From Hormiphora californensis (Eukaryota > Ctenophora > Tentaculata > Cydippida > Pleurobrachiidae), in the NCBI GenBank assembly GCA_020137815.1, contig CM035351.1, positions 4,299,078 to 4,363,077 of the forward strand: a stretch of DNA of 64,000 nt, given 5' to 3'. Shown here piece after piece: positions 1 through 11,442 of the stretch (position 1 is the first letter of the stretch; every line of letters starts with the position of its first letter). The notes beneath the pieces are model-generated. The model was not told where the DNA came from, did not search any database, and saw only the letters and a list, made by a program, of their open reading frames with translations. The translations under genes were made by a program, and so were the position numbers.

Positions 1-983
1 CTGTCCTGGTAGGTGTTCATACCGTGAAACTGGCTCTTACTCTTTCTGATACACACCTGCAGGGTTGGATGTGTTAGAAGGGGCTTTATTGTAGAAGGGA
101 ATCGAGGCTGCTTAGTTAATATAAATGAGGAATATATGCGTATGCTCTCTGTCAGAGCATTGCCCTGACAGTGCATGCTCTAGAAGGTAATTACTAATTA
201 GGAAAGATCAATGCAAGGGATAGTATCGACTATTATCATGGATAATATGGAGTGTTAGTTAGGCACACAGCCAAATTACTTACCACTAAAATAGCAGAGC
301 ATGTGATAGCTATTCCCAGGTAGGCCCAGTTGAGTACCATGGTATAGGCTGTGTAGATCACCCAAGATATATCACCACCCTCCCAGATACAGGCCGTGCC
401 GGTATAGCGATACCCGCTGGCCAGGTCCCGTAGAGATATCAGGACAGTTGTGGGTATAGGTAGCAGGAGGGTTGCCACACACCCCAGAATTATCAGGGTC
501 GGGTTAGGTCGGTATGTGAAGCGGTGGGACATGGCCCACATTGCCTGGAAACAAAGAGGGGTTACCATGGTTACATGGCCCACAGTGCCTAGAAACAAAG
601 AGGGGGTTACCATGGTTACATGACCCACAGTGCCTAGAAACAAAGAGGGGGTTACCATGGTTACATGACCCACATGGTGATCAGTGGTTACTGGGGTTTT
701 GGAAAGAAGGGGTTCATTCGAAATAGAAAGGACATTATGGGGAGGAGAGGGAGTTGAAAGAATATGTCTAGTATGATAATACCTCTAAGATGAGGCAGGA
801 GAGGGATGCAAAGAAAGAGAGGGATGTATGACTTTGTAGCAGTAGGAAGATTCCACACAAGTAGGGTGGTAGCCAGAGTCGGAGGGAGGCCAGAGTTAGT
901 AGGGCAGTGCTGGCACCATGTACCAAACCCTGGACTGCCATAACAAGGGTCGGGATACAAGGCAAACATCGGGATATCTTGAT
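1..983 (-). CDS. Partial multi-exon 7TM receptor-like protein
   Basis: Three exons can be chained on the minus strand: 783-983, 284-544 and 1-56 (running off the window), all joined in phase 0 with GT donors and pyrimidine-AG acceptors. The chained protein has three or four hydrophobic segments: one through LVMAVQGLVHGASTALL, one through SLSFFASLSCLILE, one through LIILGCVATLLLPIPTTVL, and one through YTMVLNWAYLGIAITCSAIL followed by basic VCIRKSKSQ. This matches TM2 to TM5 plus the third intracellular loop of a 7TM receptor. The position of the DRY motif reads Glu-Ala-Met, so it is degenerate if this is class A. The 5' exon(s) were not resolved; an open stretch at 1039-1123 is out of phase with exon 783-983. 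Ligand and exact family are unknown. Confidence 0.5.
541..672. repeat. 45-bp minisatellite, about 3 copies, at an intron/exon boundary
   Basis: The 45-bp unit contains the motifs GCCTAGAAACAAAGAGG and GTTACCATGGTTACATG and occurs about three times. It lies in the intron directly before the 284-544 exon. Each unit carries a copy of the 3' splice acceptor (minus strand TTTGTTTCTAG), so the array multiplies the acceptor. Confidence 0.85.
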
Positions 984-1150
984 CTGAAAATATAATGAGG
1001 TAGCATGATAGGATGATCAGGTACAGTGTGGGACACGTACCTTACTACCTTCACCAACAATTTTGGTCCTGTGTTAACAGCTTTAAAAAGTATCAAAATG
1101 CTAGCAGTGTCATACTCAGACATACTGTGGTAGCTGGGTGGTACAACACT

Positions 1151-1231
1151 AGTTTACAATATGTCTGGCAGCGACAGACCCCAATTTGACAGTGCGCTCA
1201 GATGGGGTCGCGACGCCAGACAGTTTACAAT
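1151..1231. repeat. Short hairpin between copies of AGTTTACAAT
   Basis: TGTCTGGC (1162-1169) pairs with GCCAGACA (1215-1222), and further imperfect pairing continues inward through GACCCCA/TGGGGTC. The unit is bracketed by AGTTTACAAT at 1151-1160 and 1222-1231. This resembles a very small foldback insertion with a target duplication; the overlap of one base between stem and flank makes that tentative. Confidence 0.4.
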
Positions 1232-1594
1232 GTTCTGTTTACTAATGGTAGCTACTTACTTTTGACAAGAGAAGGAAGAGAAGAAAAGAGTTGAGGATGA
1301 ATGTTAGGGTGGTTGTTGAGGCAAGGTAGCATTTAACAAGGATGGAACTTCCTTCCAGAGAGGTTGGGGTCTTCAATAAGCCAGTACTGTTTTCCGATCC
1401 ACTCATCATGTCACGTCAGGTCGTCAGATTTCTAATAGCAGCTTAAGAAATGAGAATTAAGAAAACAAGAAATATGCAGCAGAGGAAATGTCAAATCATG
1501 CTAGAGAAGGGAAGGAGACTGGAGAGAGCCAAACTAGAAGTAGACAGCCAAACTAGAGAGAGAGAGAGGCACTAGGGAGTCAAACTAGAGAGAC

Positions 1595-1638
<44 letters not shown>
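1595..1638. repeat. (GA)n microsatellite
   Basis: Uninterrupted GA dinucleotide run within a wider region of scattered GAGA and CTAGAGAG motifs. Confidence 0.9.
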
Positions 1639-1640
<2 letters not shown>

Positions 1641-1956
1641 AGACTACTAGAGAGAGCTAGAGAGAGAGACTAGAATGTCAAATTGATGTTGTTGATCAAG
1701 AGAGAAATAGAGCTGGGTTGCTGATAGATGGTTTATGGTCGTTATGTATGTGAGTGTCTCAGGTGGTTATGCAACATAGCGAGAATTTATTATTGATTCC
1801 GTGGACATGAGGGGGAGCTAGGGAGTCGAGGGGTTGGTAACATCAAGAAGAAGCAGCAACAAGTTATATGATTCTATGACACCACTACTGCTGCACCAGC
1901 TGCAGGGGATGTATTGATAATCAACAATTCGAACACTTCAAAGAACTCTCAACGTT

Positions 1957-2012
1957 ATACCAAGAACTTGAATCGATTCAACTGCCGTACCAAGAACTTG
2001 AATCGATTCAAC
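1957..2012. repeat. Tandem direct repeat, two 26-bp copies
   Basis: TACCAAGAACTTGAATCGAT plus TCAACT occurs twice, separated by a 4-base linker. Confidence 0.85.
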
Positions 2013-2389
2013 TACCACAGATGTTTGTTTCGTAGAAAATGGACTGCAAAGTTGCAAATTGTAAAACTGTTCAGTGAGAATATATACGGGCAATGCAACC
2101 AAAATAGAATTAGACTCGGCCCCGATTGATTGGTTAGTTAAATATTTAAAAATAGCAACAACTGTCAGTCTGTCAAATACAAAGGGGCAATATGAGTTTT
2201 AAATAAAGTTCTTTTTTGGAGGGGATATTTATAGCTCGAAGAGTATTAATCTATCTACAAGGTTCAGATAAAATGAACCCTCAAATAAAGTTGTTGTGAT
2301 GGAACTAAATAAGCAGTGCCGGCACGATAGACTGATAGAAGAATTGAAATAACTTGTCCGAGAACTTAATAAATAATAATAATATTATG

Positions 2390-5300
2390 GGTGGAATATC
2401 TATTCATCTCCTAGGAAGGAAAGAGCAGGGAGGATATTGGAGTCTTGTACAGAGATGGAGTAAGGTCAGACTATCTCCGCCGGAAGCGTTAAAGTCATTC
2501 AGTCAGAGTGGAGCGCTCAGAGGGTGAAGTGCCATGATCGTCCCACCCTGGAATGCGTATTAAAGCGGGGGTAGATGTTGGGGTGTGTGACATGGGAGTG
2601 GAGGTCTTCTTGGTGCAAGGGTTTGGGTGTGTTCAAACATTTATCGCCCTCCTTACACTGGAAAAAGCACGATTCACTGCGGCATGTTTCTTGAGGAATT
2701 CGTGGATTACTTATCGGAGCTTAACTTGCGGACTGGATCCCTGTATTGATGGGTGTTTCAACTTTCAAGTGCAGGACTTGTCTGACTTCTATTGATGAAA
2801 AGTTCCTGAACTTTTGGACTCCTTTGGACTAGAACAGCTTAATCCTTGTCAACCGACTCACATAGAGGTGGAACTCTGGATCTCGTGATTTGTCAGAGTG
2901 ACCTTAGGCGAAGTTTGGATCTGTGGAATACTGGAGGAATGGCACCGAATCGGACCATTACAGGTTCTATGTGAACTGTTATTCATACTGAAGCAGTGGA
3001 TTCCGGAGCAGACGACAAGTTGAAATGTACAGAGATTTTAAATTTGTTGATCCAGAAAACTGTTCAGGCAGGCATGAGGAACCTTGGACTTGATGATCTT
3101 CTTGTAGCGGATTTCCTGAGGAAAAACTTCGGATCTATGAGAAGGTGCTTGGTGGATCTAGTGAGCCGAACATGTTGAACTGAAGAAGAGACGAAAGGGA
3201 AGAAGTTTAAGCCGTGGAGAGAGGATGATAGTGTCAAGGAGGCGCTAAGACTACGCGACGGGCTGAGCGTGCTTGGATGAAGAAACAAGTCCGATACGTA
3301 AGGCTCAGCTAAATGACTTGAAGAGACAGTTTGGAAAAGTTGATAAGAACGCGAGGCTAGGATACAACAAGAAAGATCTAGAAGAGTCTAAAGACGATCC
3401 CAAGGGTTTACAGCGAAAGGTTAATCGTCTTCTTGGGAAGGCCGAGAGTATGCTTCCGGAAGCTGGTTGTGATAAGAAGCTAGCAGAGGACTTCGCTGAG
3501 TTCTCAGGGGAAAGTGGATAAGATCCGTTCATCAGTGCGGTGGAACAGTTGATCTTGAGGATGGTGAAAGTACGGAAACTCTTCCAGAATGCAAACTTGC
3601 TCAGTTCGAGGAGGTTTCTTGTGGAGTATTATAAGGGCCTTATCAAGGATATGCCGGACAAGTCTGTGACTGGATATCATCCCCACCTGGTTGGTTAAGA
3701 GATGTATCCATGAATTTGCCCGTGGATTACTGCACTGGGGAATGGCTCTATTGTGAGCTCGACTGTTCCAGATTCGTTCCAGCAAGCCCTGGTGTTCCCG
3801 ACGATTAAGAATGCTCAAGGTGACCTGACAGCTTACAGAAACTACAGACCAGGTCGAACCTGCTGTTTATCTCGAAGGTTCTCGAGAAAGTAGTACTGGA
3901 TCAATTGACCTGCTACCTGGAGGATAACAGCCTACTGAACAAGAACCAATCAGGATATAGGGTTGGCCATAGCTGTGAAACCCTACTCACTGGAATGTTT
4001 GAGGATTTACTTGAGGAAATGGACAGAGGAAATGTTATGGCACTTCTGCTATAGACATGAGTGTGCTTTGACACGGTAGATCATACCATGTGGTCCAAGT
4101 GTTAAACAGTCGGTTTGGAATCTGTGGAGCGGCGCTCAGTTGGTTTGAGAGGTACTTGGGGAGCAGAAGCTACAGGGTCAACGTTCGAGGAAACCTCTCT
4201 GGAATTGTCAAGCTAGTATGTGGTGTCCCACAGGGCTCACTATTAGGTCCAGTCTTGTTTCTAATGTAGTGGAAGAATTCAGGACCTGTTGAACGATATG
4301 GGGTGAAGATAAAACTTTATGCAGACGACTCCCAATTGTACATGAGTCTAGTTCCTCAGGATGGTTGAAGGATGGCTTCAAGTCAAGGAGAACGTGAGAA
4401 CTGTTAAAGGAGGTGAAGAGTTGGATGGTGAAGCACTGGCTGAGATGTAATGAAGCGAAGACGGAGCTACTGTTACTTGGAAAGAATGGGAGCACTGAGA
4501 AACTAGCCTATGAGCCCTACTGTTTCGGAGACACGGAAATCTTTCCGGTGGACTTTAGAGGAACTACAGGAAAGACGCTTGGCGTCTATCTTGACAGCCA
4601 ACTAACTATGGAACGGCAAGTTAACAGTGTGCAGAGGCAGTGTGTGGTATGATTCTGAGGAACCTTTGGCAGGTCAATCGCTGCTTGGACCTTCTACTGA
4701 GGATTCTATGGTAAAACAGCTAGTTATTCAAGGTTAGACTACTGCAATATACTGTACTATGGACTTCCGAAGAAATACATCAACCTTCTACAGAAGACTT
4801 ACACTCCTGTGTTGGTTCGTGTATGGTCTTCACGGACATCAAGATGATTATACGCGTACCTGAAGGAAATGCTGTCTTCCTATTGAACAGGGATTGTGTT
4901 CAAAGCCTGTCAAAAGCCTACAAGATTGTTCATCGAAACAGCTCCGGAATACCTAACTGACAAAGTACACAGGTGTTGATGAGGTTGATAGTCTCAGCCT
5001 TACGAGGGCCACCGCTATTCCAGACGAGTGTCAGACTGCGGTTCCCGAAGCTCTCTAGTGTCAACGCCAGTTCGAAACTGAGGAGGAGGCGACCGTGTGT
5101 ATTTACCTAGCTGTGGAACAATCTTCCCTTGGACATGAGATCTATTCAGCTCGTTGACTCTTTCAAGACAAGACTGAAGACCCGACTGTTTATGGAGGTT
5201 GGGTCGTCGGAAGGTGTAAGTACTCCTTAGGACTTGTAATCAGTTTTTTCATTCCTTTTCGTTTGGAACAGTTTGTATCGGATTTTTAATCAGCATTTTT

Positions 5301-5592
5301 TCTGAGGGTTTGAAGCACGAGTGGATATTGTGTGAAGCAGTGTGAATTTTATCTATACAGGATTATTTTGGGACTTTTATCCATCTAAGTCAGTGATTGT
5401 CATCAGTTTTTTCCCCACATTATGTGAGCCGTTTTAATTCAGTTTTTCCTAGTTGGTCTTCTAAGAGAGTGTTTTTTCTAACTTTGTATCCGCTTGATTG
5501 CCGTCAGTGGTAGTAGTTATTATTTTGATCTATTGCCCCGGGACGGTATGGGCGGAATATAAGTACGTGTATTATTATTATTATTATTATAA
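2390..5592 (+). mobile_element. Decayed non-LTR retrotransposon (LINE, CR1/Jockey-like) relic
   Basis: No long frame is open, but conserved blocks appear in order over three frames. An APE-type endonuclease is recognisable from GVLYRDGVRSD (about 2440), FLEEFVDYLSELNL (about 2690) and THRGGTLDLVICQSD (about 2855). Reverse transcriptase follows, with GVPQGSLLGPVLF (about 4220) and the catalytic YADDSQLY (about 4318). The C-terminal region reads KACQ..RLF.E.APEYLTDKV (about 4910-4970) and LWNNLPLDMRSIQLVDSF (about 5115-5170). Frameshifts and stops are numerous, so it is dead. The 3' end is a run of TTA repeats (about 5570-5590) after GGCGGAATATAAGTACGTG, the microsatellite tail typical of CR1/L2-like LINEs. 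The start boundary is uncertain and could lie further left. Confidence 0.85.
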
Positions 5593-6879
5593 ATTTAAAT
5601 AGTGAGAAAAAGGAGTACTGCAGTCTACCCAGTTGAGACTGACTATAAGATAAGAAAGATCTCTCACGATATTAAGTTGCTTCGTGTGAGACTGACCTAT
5701 GAGCCAAGATATAGGTCCCATGACCAAGACCTCTCTTTGCTTTCACTTTGCTTCGAGGTCGACCTTACTGTTAATTAGACACACACGAAGTAGCTCTTTT
5801 CGTTTGAAGTACCTAACAAGCGAGGACACGAGCCGAGCTTGGGGACCGAGTGCACCCCGCATAGACAGCCACGACCGATTAGGTGAAAGGTCACGACGTT
5901 TCCCCGGACAAGAAAGAAATAATCTGACCGATAGGGAACCGATAGTGCACTTCACGAGGGTGTCCAAACGGGCCGACGTAGTAATCAATTTTAATATTTT
6001 AATATTTACTACATAGTGTAATATTTCTAAAAATGAACTTGCAGACTAAGCTGTTCTTCAAGAAATTCTTGATTTTTACTAAAAATTTTAGATCAGCTCA
6101 CCAGTCACATACCAGACTAGATTTCTTCAAACTGACAACTGCACGACGGGAAGTGGGTACAAGAAAGTAAGAAACGCGTACAAACTGGCTTAAATTTTAG
6201 TTAAGAAATATTCAGAAAAGTTAAAATTCTAAATAATCATTATCAACATCAAGATTATAAAGCTAAAGTCTCTAGAGAACTGTATGTCATGATATACTCA
6301 TTGTGATCAAATACCCCTATAATATTCTTGCCTGGCTAGACTACGTGTTTCGGGCGCCCCGTAAGGGAGGGTTAGAACATAGCAATAATATTCAACAGCT
6401 GAGTCGATAACTAATTAGTCAAACCTAATACCTCACACCTATAATACAAATATAATAATGTTGTGTGTCGTAGTGATGATGCACTGTTTCACACTATATC
6501 ATATTGCTAACAACGCGTCACTTCCTTTGAGATGTAACAACTCAAGTCACACTGAGACATATACACTGCACATGTATTTACTAGAAAATGAAGCGCTAGA
6601 TCAGCCATAACAAGTACAGCTGTTCCTTTATCAAACAGCGGCTATAAAAGAGAGGAATCTAATATAGTGGGGAGTCTACATAGGCGACAAACAGGCAATA
6701 GAGATCGGGATGGAGAGAGAGTCTGGGATCGTGATGGAGAGAGAGTTAGAGGGAAATACATGGATGGACTTGGAGAGAGATAGATGTCAATTAGTAGGGC
6801 AGCTGCTGGCACTTTATTATAGGAGAACTTGCACTTGGCCTGATTTTGGAGAGGGCTGGGGGAAGGATCAAAAGGTAAA

Positions 6880-6882
<3 letters not shown>

Positions 6883-6960
<78 letters not shown>
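6883..6960. repeat. (GA)n microsatellite
   Basis: Nearly 80 bases of uninterrupted GA, preceded by shorter GAGAGAG clusters from about 6710. Confidence 0.95.
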
Positions 6961-6965
<5 letters not shown>

Positions 6966-7160
6966 AGAGTAATTGTATTGATAGCTATTATATCTCTCCA
7001 TGATTTGCGGTGTCTTTAGTGATGACCTAGATGACATTGTTATAATAGAGGCCCACAGGTCTGCAGAGTGCAGAATATTAACGACCTTTTTTCATTGGAC
7101 TTGGAGCCAGGTTAGGACTAATTGCTATCTCAATCTGCATCTACATCAGTCATCTACGCT

Positions 7161-7218
7161 CCAGTTGCAGATTGGAGGCTGGCTCCAGTTCTGGGGCCAG
7201 CCTCCAGTCTGCAACTGG
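7161..7218 (+). repeat. 58-nt hairpin (possible small-RNA precursor)
   Basis: CCAGTTGCAGA..TGGAGGCTGGC pairs with GCCAGCCTCCA..TCTGCAACTGG around a GTTC loop. The two positions that are not Watson-Crick are T facing G. In plus-strand RNA these are G.U wobbles, so the plus transcript pairs end to end, whereas the minus transcript would have A.C mismatches. That asymmetry is seen directly; a microRNA-like role is inference. Confidence 0.6.
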
Positions 7219-7340
7219 CGCAAGCTGGGAGAGTCCCTGTGCCGGCAAATCTTCGTGACTAGCAGGTTTTCGATGTGAATTGCATGTAAAGTGCGCGCGC
7301 GGCAGTGTCAGCAGTGTCAGCAGGGGCCTGCTTCATTGTA

Positions 7341-7408
7341 ACTAACATCAGTCGCAAAATCTTAACTGGACCCAGGGTCCAGTTAGAGATTTTGCGACTG
7401 ATGTTAGT
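7341..7408. repeat. 68-bp near-perfect palindrome
   Basis: ACTAACATCAGTCGCAAAAT and the following 13 bases pair with the right arm; only one central base and one single-base bulge are unpaired. Flanking bases can extend the RNA stem with several G.U pairs. There is almost no loop. It may be a foldback insertion, a recent inverted duplication or a small-RNA precursor. Confidence 0.7.
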
Positions 7409-8095
7409 TGTGAGGTGTTTTGGTCTATGTTGATGTTCTATAAAAAAAGGTACAACTACCAGAGATTCGATCATATAACCACAGGGATCCGATCACAATC
7501 AGTGATTGAATCACATCTTTCAGGTCAAAGTAGAAAGAAAAAAATGATTAGATGCACATTACACATGCACAAAAGTTCAATGCAATAAAGCCAGCTTCAT
7601 AAGGGTTATGAGCTAAGGGAAAAAAGGCAAAAAATAGAGCATGAGAATGTCATGTAATTGGGCAATATCTAGATATATATGCTTTATTCTATATCTAATG
7701 CTTCTAATTTTCACAAATCTTTGATGATATTACCACTCGTCATTTTCTGCACTCTACAGAGTACAGCTACCACACCCTTTTTACTAAATATAAATACCCT
7801 ACAGCACATATTCCCAATGTTCAATCCCCGGCCTCCCTTTTGCTACCTCCCTCTCTGTCTCTATCCGCCAAACGTCAATCCGATACTACAAGCAGTACTT
7901 GTCAAATACAAGCATGGTACAAGCAGTAACCACTGCAGCAGCTGCATGTAGCAAGGGCCGGGCTCACATGCTAGGAACCCCATGGCCCCAATTGCAATAC
8001 TTGACAAGATCGGCTGGTATAATAATGGTATAATGGTATGGGGCCAGGGACAGTGGCCTGGAAATAAAAAATGTTCCAGCTTGCAGTTGCAGTAG

Positions 8096-8137
8096 GCAGT
8101 ATCCGAAAAAGAACGACTTCCGCAAGAAGGATACTGC
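8096..8137. repeat. Short inverted repeat
   Basis: GCAGTATCC (8096-8104) and GGATACTGC (8129-8137) are perfect inverted copies around a 24-base loop. Confidence 0.5.
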
Positions 8138-8676
8138 AGCTAAACAGTTCTCCTATTATATAACATCCTAACTCGTTAATCAAGTATCCAAGCCAGGTTA
8201 AACAATCTCCACGATTTTGCGTCAAGAGAGGGAGAGGGAGAGATGCCCGGAGAGGAATCCCCCTCTATCTCTCTCGCTCTCTCTCTAGAGAGAGATGACT
8301 GGTTTCTCGCCTAACATTTATGAATTCCAAGTAAATTTCTTTCCTGAATTCCTGGAAAATGTTTTTCTTTCCATTTTTAAAAAATTAAATGGTGGCTTTG
8401 CTTTTAAATGCAGGTGTGAGTTTGTCAAATGGAGTATAATAGCGGGACTAAAATGGAAATGAGAGTGCAAAAAAAAATCAAAGCAAGAAACGTATTTGTC
8501 AAGAGCGAAGCCACCATTAAATATTGTTGCAAAGAATCAAAATCGGTTTTTAAAACAAGGAAGAAACATAAATTATTTGACATACAGGCTATTTTTCTGG
8601 ACTATAATATTTTCAATAGTTTAAAATGGTATGACCCCTTTTCTTCTTTCCATCCTCTCCTACAACGCATTGGTTG

Positions 8677-11442
8677 CTATAAGCCACCAATCAATACAAG
8701 TTTCTCAAATTCTGCCTCTTGCAGATGAACTCTCAGTTCAGTCCCAATTCTCTCATTCTCGAGTGTGGTTTTCTTGTTCGTTATGGCACGGGACACACGG
8801 TTAAAAGTTTCGTTAAAGGACTTCTCAGACACATCTTGGGAGAGGACCCTCTCAAACACTTTGCTCAGTTCCTCCTTTAGTCCGTGTAGATGACGCTCCA
8901 GGGTTGAGTGGTGTCGCTGAAATGAGGCAGAAGTTGTAAATGTATTGGTATTCAAGGAATAAGGTTTTTCTATCAGAAATAGGAAATTTAGAGTCCTATC
9001 TACGCCGAAACTAAGTGGTAAATCTGTCACGAAGTAAGGAAAACAAGTTTTATTTACCTCCATAACATCTTTTGCTAGTTTCAGTTCCTTCACAACTCCA
9101 TTTAGTTCTGAAATGTGGGATGTTAGGACAGAATTCTGCTCTTCCAGTTCAACTGCTCCTTTTCTTAGAGTGCGGAGTTCAGCTTCTAGTGCTGTGGGGA
9201 GAGAGTCAACATTTAGGGACAAAATATGAAGAAGAACACTAAATATTTAGTACAATAAGTGGAGTTTCGATTGACACGCAGTATAACACTGACTCGCCTT
9301 AAAAGTAAAAAGTGAATGTGGTTTACCTTTATTATAATCAAGGAATTCTTCGGTAAATATTGGTTTATTAAAAGTTAGGAAGGCTCTGCATTGTGCCGTC
9401 TCTTCAATATTCTTTTGTTTGTTTCGGAGGTGGGTGTCAGACATTTCGTGATCTGCTCGGTGTTTCAGGGACTTTAGGGGAACATCACACATCTCACAAT
9501 GAAGAACAACCTGAGGGGGTATGAAATGTCAATAAAAATTAGGGCACTGTTAGAATTTAGGAATTGCCGCAGGCCGAAATTAGAAGAATGAGCTTGGGCA
9601 GGGATCGAATTCAGCTCGAAATTTGGGCAGCTTATTTATGCGCGCATTTTGCCGATGCTGACAGAGTGCACTTCCATAATAACGCGCACACCGCGCCTTA
9701 CCTTATCTTCGTACTCTCCGATCAAGTTGTCAATGCGCCGAGATATTTTGTCTCTCGAAACATCCTCCACTCCATCACTTTTCCGGGACCTTCCCCTCTT
9801 TGCTGCTGGTTTCTCTCCAACAGTGGTTACAGGCTCCGCGGCAGCTTTTCGTTTCTTCAGAGTATTCGAGATCCGGATTGTTCGGGCAGTGAACATTTTA
9901 GCGGGGATTGCATCCTCCGGGTATGGCTCTTCCTCGCTAGGTGGGTTAGTAGGGACTTGGTTGTTTGGTTTAAACAGAGTTATTCTGTTGTCCTGGAGGT
10001 GGAGACGCGTCTGGACAACCAACAGGTTGGGAACTGGCTTCGCTAGTCCTGCAGTACTTTCTAAGAGGGGTTGAGGGCGTTTTAGTTTTTGTATAACATA
10101 ACCAAACACATATAATAATAAAAAACTAGTGTGATCCCAACTCATCCTAAATTTGATCCGATGCCACTAAAATATCCCTACCCCACATCCACATACCAAG
10201 CTTGTTGCCGGGTAGTTCAACTGTAGAAGCGGTATCAAATTGTGCCATGACACATAAATCTTCTATCATCGGCCAGGGTGCGTCCTTGTGGGGTACTTTT
10301 AGGATGTGGTCACGACGGTCACCGGGACTAGTGAACCGTTCCTCGCAGTATGGACACATAAAGTGGAAATTAGGGCACTCCTGATGTGGTGTGTTTAGTC
10401 AGTTAAGAGGCATATCTTTAGTAATAGGACAAAATGGAGGGAGGAGGAAGTATCAGAAAAAGAGAGCAGATAGACTGTCCCATATATTTACCTCGATTTC
10501 CTCACTGGAATGGTTGTGCGGAACACCCCATTCAATCTTCTGATTCTTCAGCTTGATCTCAAACCTAGGAAATAATAATATTAATGGTTGGGACTTGATG
10601 ATAACTATTGAAGCAACATACAAACAAACAAATAAATACATTTAGACAAACGGACAAACAAGCAATCTGAACAAACAATCTGAACAATCTGAACAAACAA
10701 AGAAACAAACAAAGAAACAAACAAAGAAACAAACAAACAAACAAACAAACAAACAAACAAACAAATATCCACATACTTGCAGCCGTGTGCAGCCCCATAA
10801 CGACATGAAAATGTTGTCGTTCCATTATTTGCCCGGTGTCGCTGATACATGAACCACCCATCAGCTACCACAGTATACCTCTCATATCTTCGACCCATTG
10901 GGAACATTTCAACAACTCTACTCTCAACAGCAGGGACACCCCTCTTCAAAACAGCCGAGTTTAGGGCAGCCAGATCGGAGGATTCGGTGTCGAGATATTT
11001 GTCCAGGTCAGCCTCGTACGTTTGTTTGTCATTTTCCTCCATAATATCGTGTAACTAGGTGAGAGATGGGTTACATCGTGTATGTGGAGATGAGTTATGA
11101 CTGGGGGATGGGTGGAAAGAGAAACATATACTGGGTGTCGGGTGAGTTTTTGATTGAGGTTGAGGTAATTTATATTTCTATCAATTTGGTACCCCAAGAG
11201 ATCAGTACCTGTTTCTCAGTCTCAGTAAGGGGCTGCTCCTGTTGTTCTATTTCATCAGACATCACTCTGTCCTGTTGTAGCTCTATTTCATCAGACAGCA
11301 CTCTGTCCTGCTCGGCTCCCTCTACTTCCATATCTTGCTGGTCAATATCACACGACTGTTCGTTATTCTCTGGCTCCATGACCCCCGGTGTCGGAGTAAA
11401 GTGTTCCATGACATTCATGTTCGAATTCTCATCCGCCTCCAT
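8677..11442 (-). CDS. FLYWCH / C2H2 zinc-finger protein, eight exons
   Basis: Exons are 11209-11442, 10777-11054, 10492-10564, 10197-10380, 9702-10060, 9327-9510, 9058-9191 and 8677-8916. All have GT donors and AG acceptors, and the phases match at every junction, giving 561 residues. An acidic Glu/Gln-rich N-terminus is followed by an FLYWCH-type domain split by intron 2: VVADGWFMYQRHRANN, TTTFSCRYGAAHGC, then HNH (Cys, Cys, His, His ligands). Exon 4 has a C2H2 finger (CPYC, then H-x5-H), exon 5 a basic KKRK/KRGRSRK stretch that could be a nuclear signal, exon 6 a second finger of the same C-x2-C-x12-H-x5-H spacing, and exons 7-8 a coiled coil. It is probably a nuclear DNA-binding protein; the target is unknown. 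The start is the first ATG of exon 1. Confidence 0.85.
10611..10765. repeat. (AAAC)n-rich microsatellite in intron 2 of the FLYWCH gene
   Basis: The stretch is repeated AAAC/CAAA with AATCTGAAC interruptions. It creates an artificial Leu-Phe-Val-Cys open frame on the minus strand, which is not coding. Confidence 0.95.

Larger units (their letters stand above)
984..2389. other. Intergenic / upstream region without a supported gene
   Basis: No convincing exon was found. It holds a short hairpin flanked by a direct repeat (1151-1231), a GA microsatellite (about 1595-1638) and a tandem pair of 26-bp units (1957-2012). Some of it may be 5' sequence of the receptor gene on the left or of the LINE relic on the right. 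Confidence 0.5.
5593..8676. other. Gene-poor intergenic region
   Basis: No exon could be supported. Open frames near 5699-6016, 7000-7278, 7679-7951 and 8429-8728 lack recognisable domains and splice context. The region contains a long GA microsatellite, two strong palindromes (7161-7218, 7341-7408) and a smaller inverted repeat (8096-8137). Confidence 0.55.

Noticed and set aside
688-969. Alternative frame beginning MFALYPDPCYGS
   Set aside because: The frame one base away gives hydrophobic TM sequence with a matched phase-0 donor; this one does not.
5699-6016. Open frames on both strands right of the LINE
   Set aside because: No motif or splice support, and opposing frames of equal quality.
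7897-8008. CTTGTCAA / TTGACAAG inverted pair as a MITE
   Set aside because: Only 8 bp match over about 110 bp, with no target duplication; could be chance.
9564-10074. Two plus-strand open frames of 140-160 codons
   Set aside because: They lie opposite FLYWCH exon 5, whose splice sites and phases fit the minus-strand gene.
10565-11042. Open frame with Leu-Phe-Val-Cys repeats
   Set aside because: It is translated (AAAC)n microsatellite read past the GTATGT donor of FLYWCH exon 2.
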